A DNA stretch of 53,061 bases from JBQTII01 sp052387905 (GTDB lineage: Bacteria > Actinomycetota > Actinomycetes > Sporichthyales > Sporichthyaceae): the NCBI GenBank assembly GCA_052387905.1, contig JBQTIR010000029.1, positions 1 to 53,061 on the forward strand, in the 5' to 3' direction. Numbering within the stretch: the first letter of the stretch is position 1; each line of letters starts with the position of its first letter. The translations under genes were made by a program, and so were the position numbers. The notes beneath the pieces were generated by a model. That model saw only the letters and a program-made list of their open reading frames with translations, searched no databases and was not told the DNA's origin. Shown here in pieces: positions 51,057-53,061 of the stretch.

Positions 51057-52466
51057 GGGTCTGTCTGAAACCTTGTGTTTCTGGTTGGCGTGAGATGCCG
51101 GGCTTCGGCCCGGGTCGGAAGGATCATCACGCTCATGGCAGATGAGTTTAGGTTCGGCGAGATGGTGCCGGCGGCTTCGGTCGTCCCGGCGTTGGACGTG
51201 GCGGACTTGGCTGAGCAGTTGGTGGCCTCGGCCAACGGCCAAGGCATCCAGTTGACTGGCGAGGGCGGTCTACTGACCGCGTTGACAAGACGGGTGCTGC
51301 AGAGCGCGCTCGAGACCGAGATGAACGCCCACCTCGGCTATGCCAAGCACGACCGGGCCGGAGCCGACCGCGATGGCCCGGCCAACGGGAACGTGCGCAA
51401 CGGGTCGAGTACGAAGACGATCCGCACCGAGATCGGCGAGGTCACTATCCAAGTGCCCCGAGATCGGGCCGGGACCTTCGAGCCGCAGATCGTGCCTAAG
51501 CACGCCCGCCGGCTCAGCGGGTTCGACGACGCGGTCATCAGCCTCTACGCCAAGGGGATGACGACCGGGGACATCGCCGCGCACCTCGCGGAGGTCTACG
51601 ACACCGAGATCTCCCGAGATCTGGTCTCGCGGGTCACCGACGCGGTGGTGGCCGACATGCGGGCCTGGCAGGCCCGGCCGCTCGACCGGGTCTACCCGGT
51701 GGTCCTCATCGATGCGATTTACCTCAAGATCCGTGAAGGTGCCGTGGCGAACCGACCGGTCTACGTCGCGATCGGGATCAGCCTGGACGGCTACCGCGAT
51801 GTGCTGGGACTGTGGATGGGTCCATCGGGCGGAGAGGGCGCTAAGCAGTGGCTGAACATGCTCACCGACCTGCGCAATCGCGGGATCATGGATGTGTGCA
51901 TCGTGTGCTGCGACGGCCTCAAGGGCTTGCCGGATGCGATCGCCACGACCTGGCCGCTGGCCACGGTCCAGACCTGCGTGGTGCACCTGGTGCGCAACAG
52001 CTTGCGCTACACCCAGCGCCGGGATTGGAAGCAGGTCGCCAGCGAGCTGAAGGAGGTCTACACGGCGCCGAGCGTCGAGGCGGCGGAGTTCCAGTTCGAG
52101 TGTTTCGCCGAGCAGTGGGGCAAGCGCTATCCGGCGCTGATCAGCCTGTGGCGCAACGCCTGGCAGGAGTTCATCCCGTTCCTGGACTGCCCGCTCGAGC
52201 TCCGCAAGCTGATCTACACCACCAACGGGATCGAATCGCTCAACGCCCGCTTCCGCGCCGCGGTCCGCCGCCGCGGTCACTTCCCGGACGAGCAGTCCGC
52301 GCTCAAAGTCCTGTTTCTGACGGTCCAACATCGCGAGAAGAACCGACCCAACCCCAACGGCCGGATCAACAACTGGACACCGATCTTGAACACCCTGACC
52401 CAGATCTACGGCGACCGCCTAGGTCTGAACTAAGTCAGCCGGAAACACAGAGTTCCGGACAGACCC
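51057..52466 (+). mobile_element. Complete IS256-family insertion sequence (1410 bp)
   Basis: The ends are 33-bp imperfect inverted repeats matching at 26 positions: left GGGTCTGTCTGAAACCTTGT..., right (read inward) GGGTCTGTCCGGAACTCTGT.... Between them is one intact transposase gene. Perfect 8-bp duplications flank both ends. Intact gene, ends and duplications indicate a recent and possibly active insertion. Confidence 0.92.
51135..52433 (+). CDS. IS256-family transposase
   Basis: 432 residues from ATG 51135, preceded by GGAAGGA about 12 bases upstream; the longer frame from 51075 starts inside the terminal repeat. Catalytic DDE residues: D193 (VVLIDAIYLKIR), D260 (CCDGLKGLPDAI) and E367 (TTNGIESLNARFR). 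IGEVTIQVPRDRAGTFEPQ and the conserved CVVHLVRNSL are family hallmarks. No frameshift or internal stop, so the enzyme should work. The stop lies 33 bases before the right end of the element. Confidence 0.96.
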   Translation: MADEFRFGEMVPAASVVPALDVADLAEQLVASANGQGIQLTGEGGLLTALTRRVLQSALETEMNAHLGYAKHDRAGADRDGPANGNVRNGSSTKTIRTEIGEVTIQVPRDRAGTFEPQIVPKHARRLSGFDDAVISLYAKGMTTGDIAAHLAEVYDTEISRDLVSRVTDAVVADMRAWQARPLDRVYPVVLIDAIYLKIREGAVANRPVYVAIGISLDGYRDVLGLWMGPSGGEGAKQWLNMLTDLRNRGIMDVCIVCCDGLKGLPDAIATTWPLATVQTCVVHLVRNSLRYTQRRDWKQVASELKEVYTAPSVEAAEFQFECFAEQWGKRYPALISLWRNAWQEFIPFLDCPLELRKLIYTTNGIESLNARFRAAVRRRGHFPDEQSALKVLFLTVQHREKNRPNPNGRINNWTPILNTLTQIYGDRLGLN

Positions 52467-52474
52467 CCGCGCAG
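52467..52474 (+). repeat. Right target-site duplication of the IS256-family element
   Basis: CCGCGCAG, identical to 51049-51056. Confidence 0.85.
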
Positions 52475-52794
52475 GCCGCGGGCGGCTCATTGCTACCTCC
52501 TCGACCACCTCGTCGCAGGTGTCGTGGTTGTGGGGGTAGCAGAGTGCGGTCCCGTAGGGGTGGCGGGGCGGGTGAGATATCGGGTGGTGCAGGTCAAAGA
52601 GGGCTGCCGCGCCGCTTCCGCTCCTCGGCGCCCGGGGGGCGCCTGCGGTGCGGGTCGGCTTGCCAGCGGGAAGAGCGGTGGCTGGCGTCGCGGGGTGGCT
52701 GGGGATGATGGGCTGGACGGGGCGGGCGGGGTGCGGGTCGGCAGTGGTGTCCCTGCTGTGGTTGACGTCCGGGAAATGCGAAGCTGACGTGAGG
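52475..52794. other. 320-bp intergenic region between the IS element and the DUF222 fragment
   Basis: No convincing gene. The last ~95 bases (about 52699-52794) closely match positions 1-97 of the window, so the 3' flank of the DUF222/HNH gene is duplicated together with its coding end. The remainder is GC-rich without recognised sites. Confidence 0.55.
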
Positions 52795-53061
52795 TCAGAA
52801 GGGTGGTTCCTCGGCGGGGTCTGACCTCGCGGGCGCGGGCTTCGGGGTCGGCGGCGGGGCCGGGGGGTCGGGGTGCCAGAGGGCAGAGTCCTGCCAGGGG
52901 CGTCCGAGGTTGTCTCGCTCGGAGGCGGGCAGAGGTGCGCCGGGGATGACGGGCGGGGTCGGGACGGTGTAGGTGTGGCCGAGGCGGGTGGTCCAGCGGT
53001 GCCCGTGCTGGATCTGGGTCAGCCTCCAGCCGCCCTTGTGTTTCAACCGGTGGTCGTGTCG
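52699..53061 (-). repeat. Right copy of the long direct repeat
   Basis: See the left copy at 1-365. Small insertions/deletions and scattered substitutions separate the two, with the non-coding part almost as conserved as the coding part. Confidence 0.8.
52795..53061 (-). CDS. DUF222/HNH family protein, C-terminal part only (cut by window edge)
   Basis: The last 88 codons of a minus-strand gene whose remainder lies beyond the window. From KHKGGWRLTQIQHGHRW to the EEPPF end it differs from the gene at 98-2161 at only about a dozen residues. It contains the segment just after the HNH motif (RLKH) and the Pro-rich tail, so completeness of the nuclease cannot be judged. Confidence 0.85.
   Translation of the reverse strand, partial: RHDHRLKHKGGWRLTQIQHGHRWTTRLGHTYTVPTPPVIPGAPLPASERDNLGRPWQDSALWHPDPPAPPPTPKPAPARSDPAEEPPF

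Overview
The window looks like chromosomal DNA of a very GC-rich, spore-forming-type actinomycete. It has GTG starts, actinobacterial families (DUF222/HNH, PdtaR-type ANTAR regulator, mycothiol-dependent MDMPI/DinB relatives, class F-like sortase) and a backbone gene order lgt ... pyk ... ANTAR regulator ... liv transporter ... polA - rpsA - coaE ... uvrB, which from memory resembles the order in Mycobacterium and Streptomyces. A genus cannot be fixed from the sequence alone; a Sporichthya/Frankiales-like lineage is a guess.

Layout. 1-2161: a DUF222/HNH endonuclease gene (minus), a near copy of which reappears cut off at the right edge (52795-53061). 2558-11005: lgt, then a tight gltB-gltD-pyk run (nitrogen assimilation and glycolysis). 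11197-13461: a large secreted protein. 13543-18614: a three-gene operon of a stand-alone cyclic-nucleotide-binding protein, a metallophosphoesterase and a giant protein with two class III cyclase domains, an ATPase and TPR repeats. This is a possible self-contained cAMP circuit and the most interesting block here. 18615-22139 (minus): a secreted protein with 34 consecutive prolines and a secreted tripeptidyl-aminopeptidase-like hydrolase. 22424-22506: tRNA-Leu(CAA). 22575-23177: ANTAR response regulator. 23388-28843: branched-chain amino acid ABC transporter, with the binding protein on plus and livF-G-M-H on minus, converging on a strong shared terminator; the LivH carries an extra secreted domain. 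28968-35359: polA, a lytic transglycosylase, rpsA and coaE.

35361-45038 is an accessory block between coaE and uvrB: a degenerate BY-kinase/CpsD-like protein, cysQ-cysD-cysN (sulfate activation), a membrane histidine kinase with two single-domain response regulators, a small secreted protein, and a surface protein with its adjacent sortase. 45199-51025: uvrB, a small lipoprotein, two MDMPI/DinB-fold proteins and an aldehyde dehydrogenase; a perfect inverted repeat lies in the divergent promoter of the last two. 51057-52466: a complete, recently inserted IS256-family element with 8-bp target duplications.

No rRNA, CRISPR array or phage structural gene was seen. Protein coordinates use the start codon judged most likely; starts differing from the longest open frame are explained in each entry.
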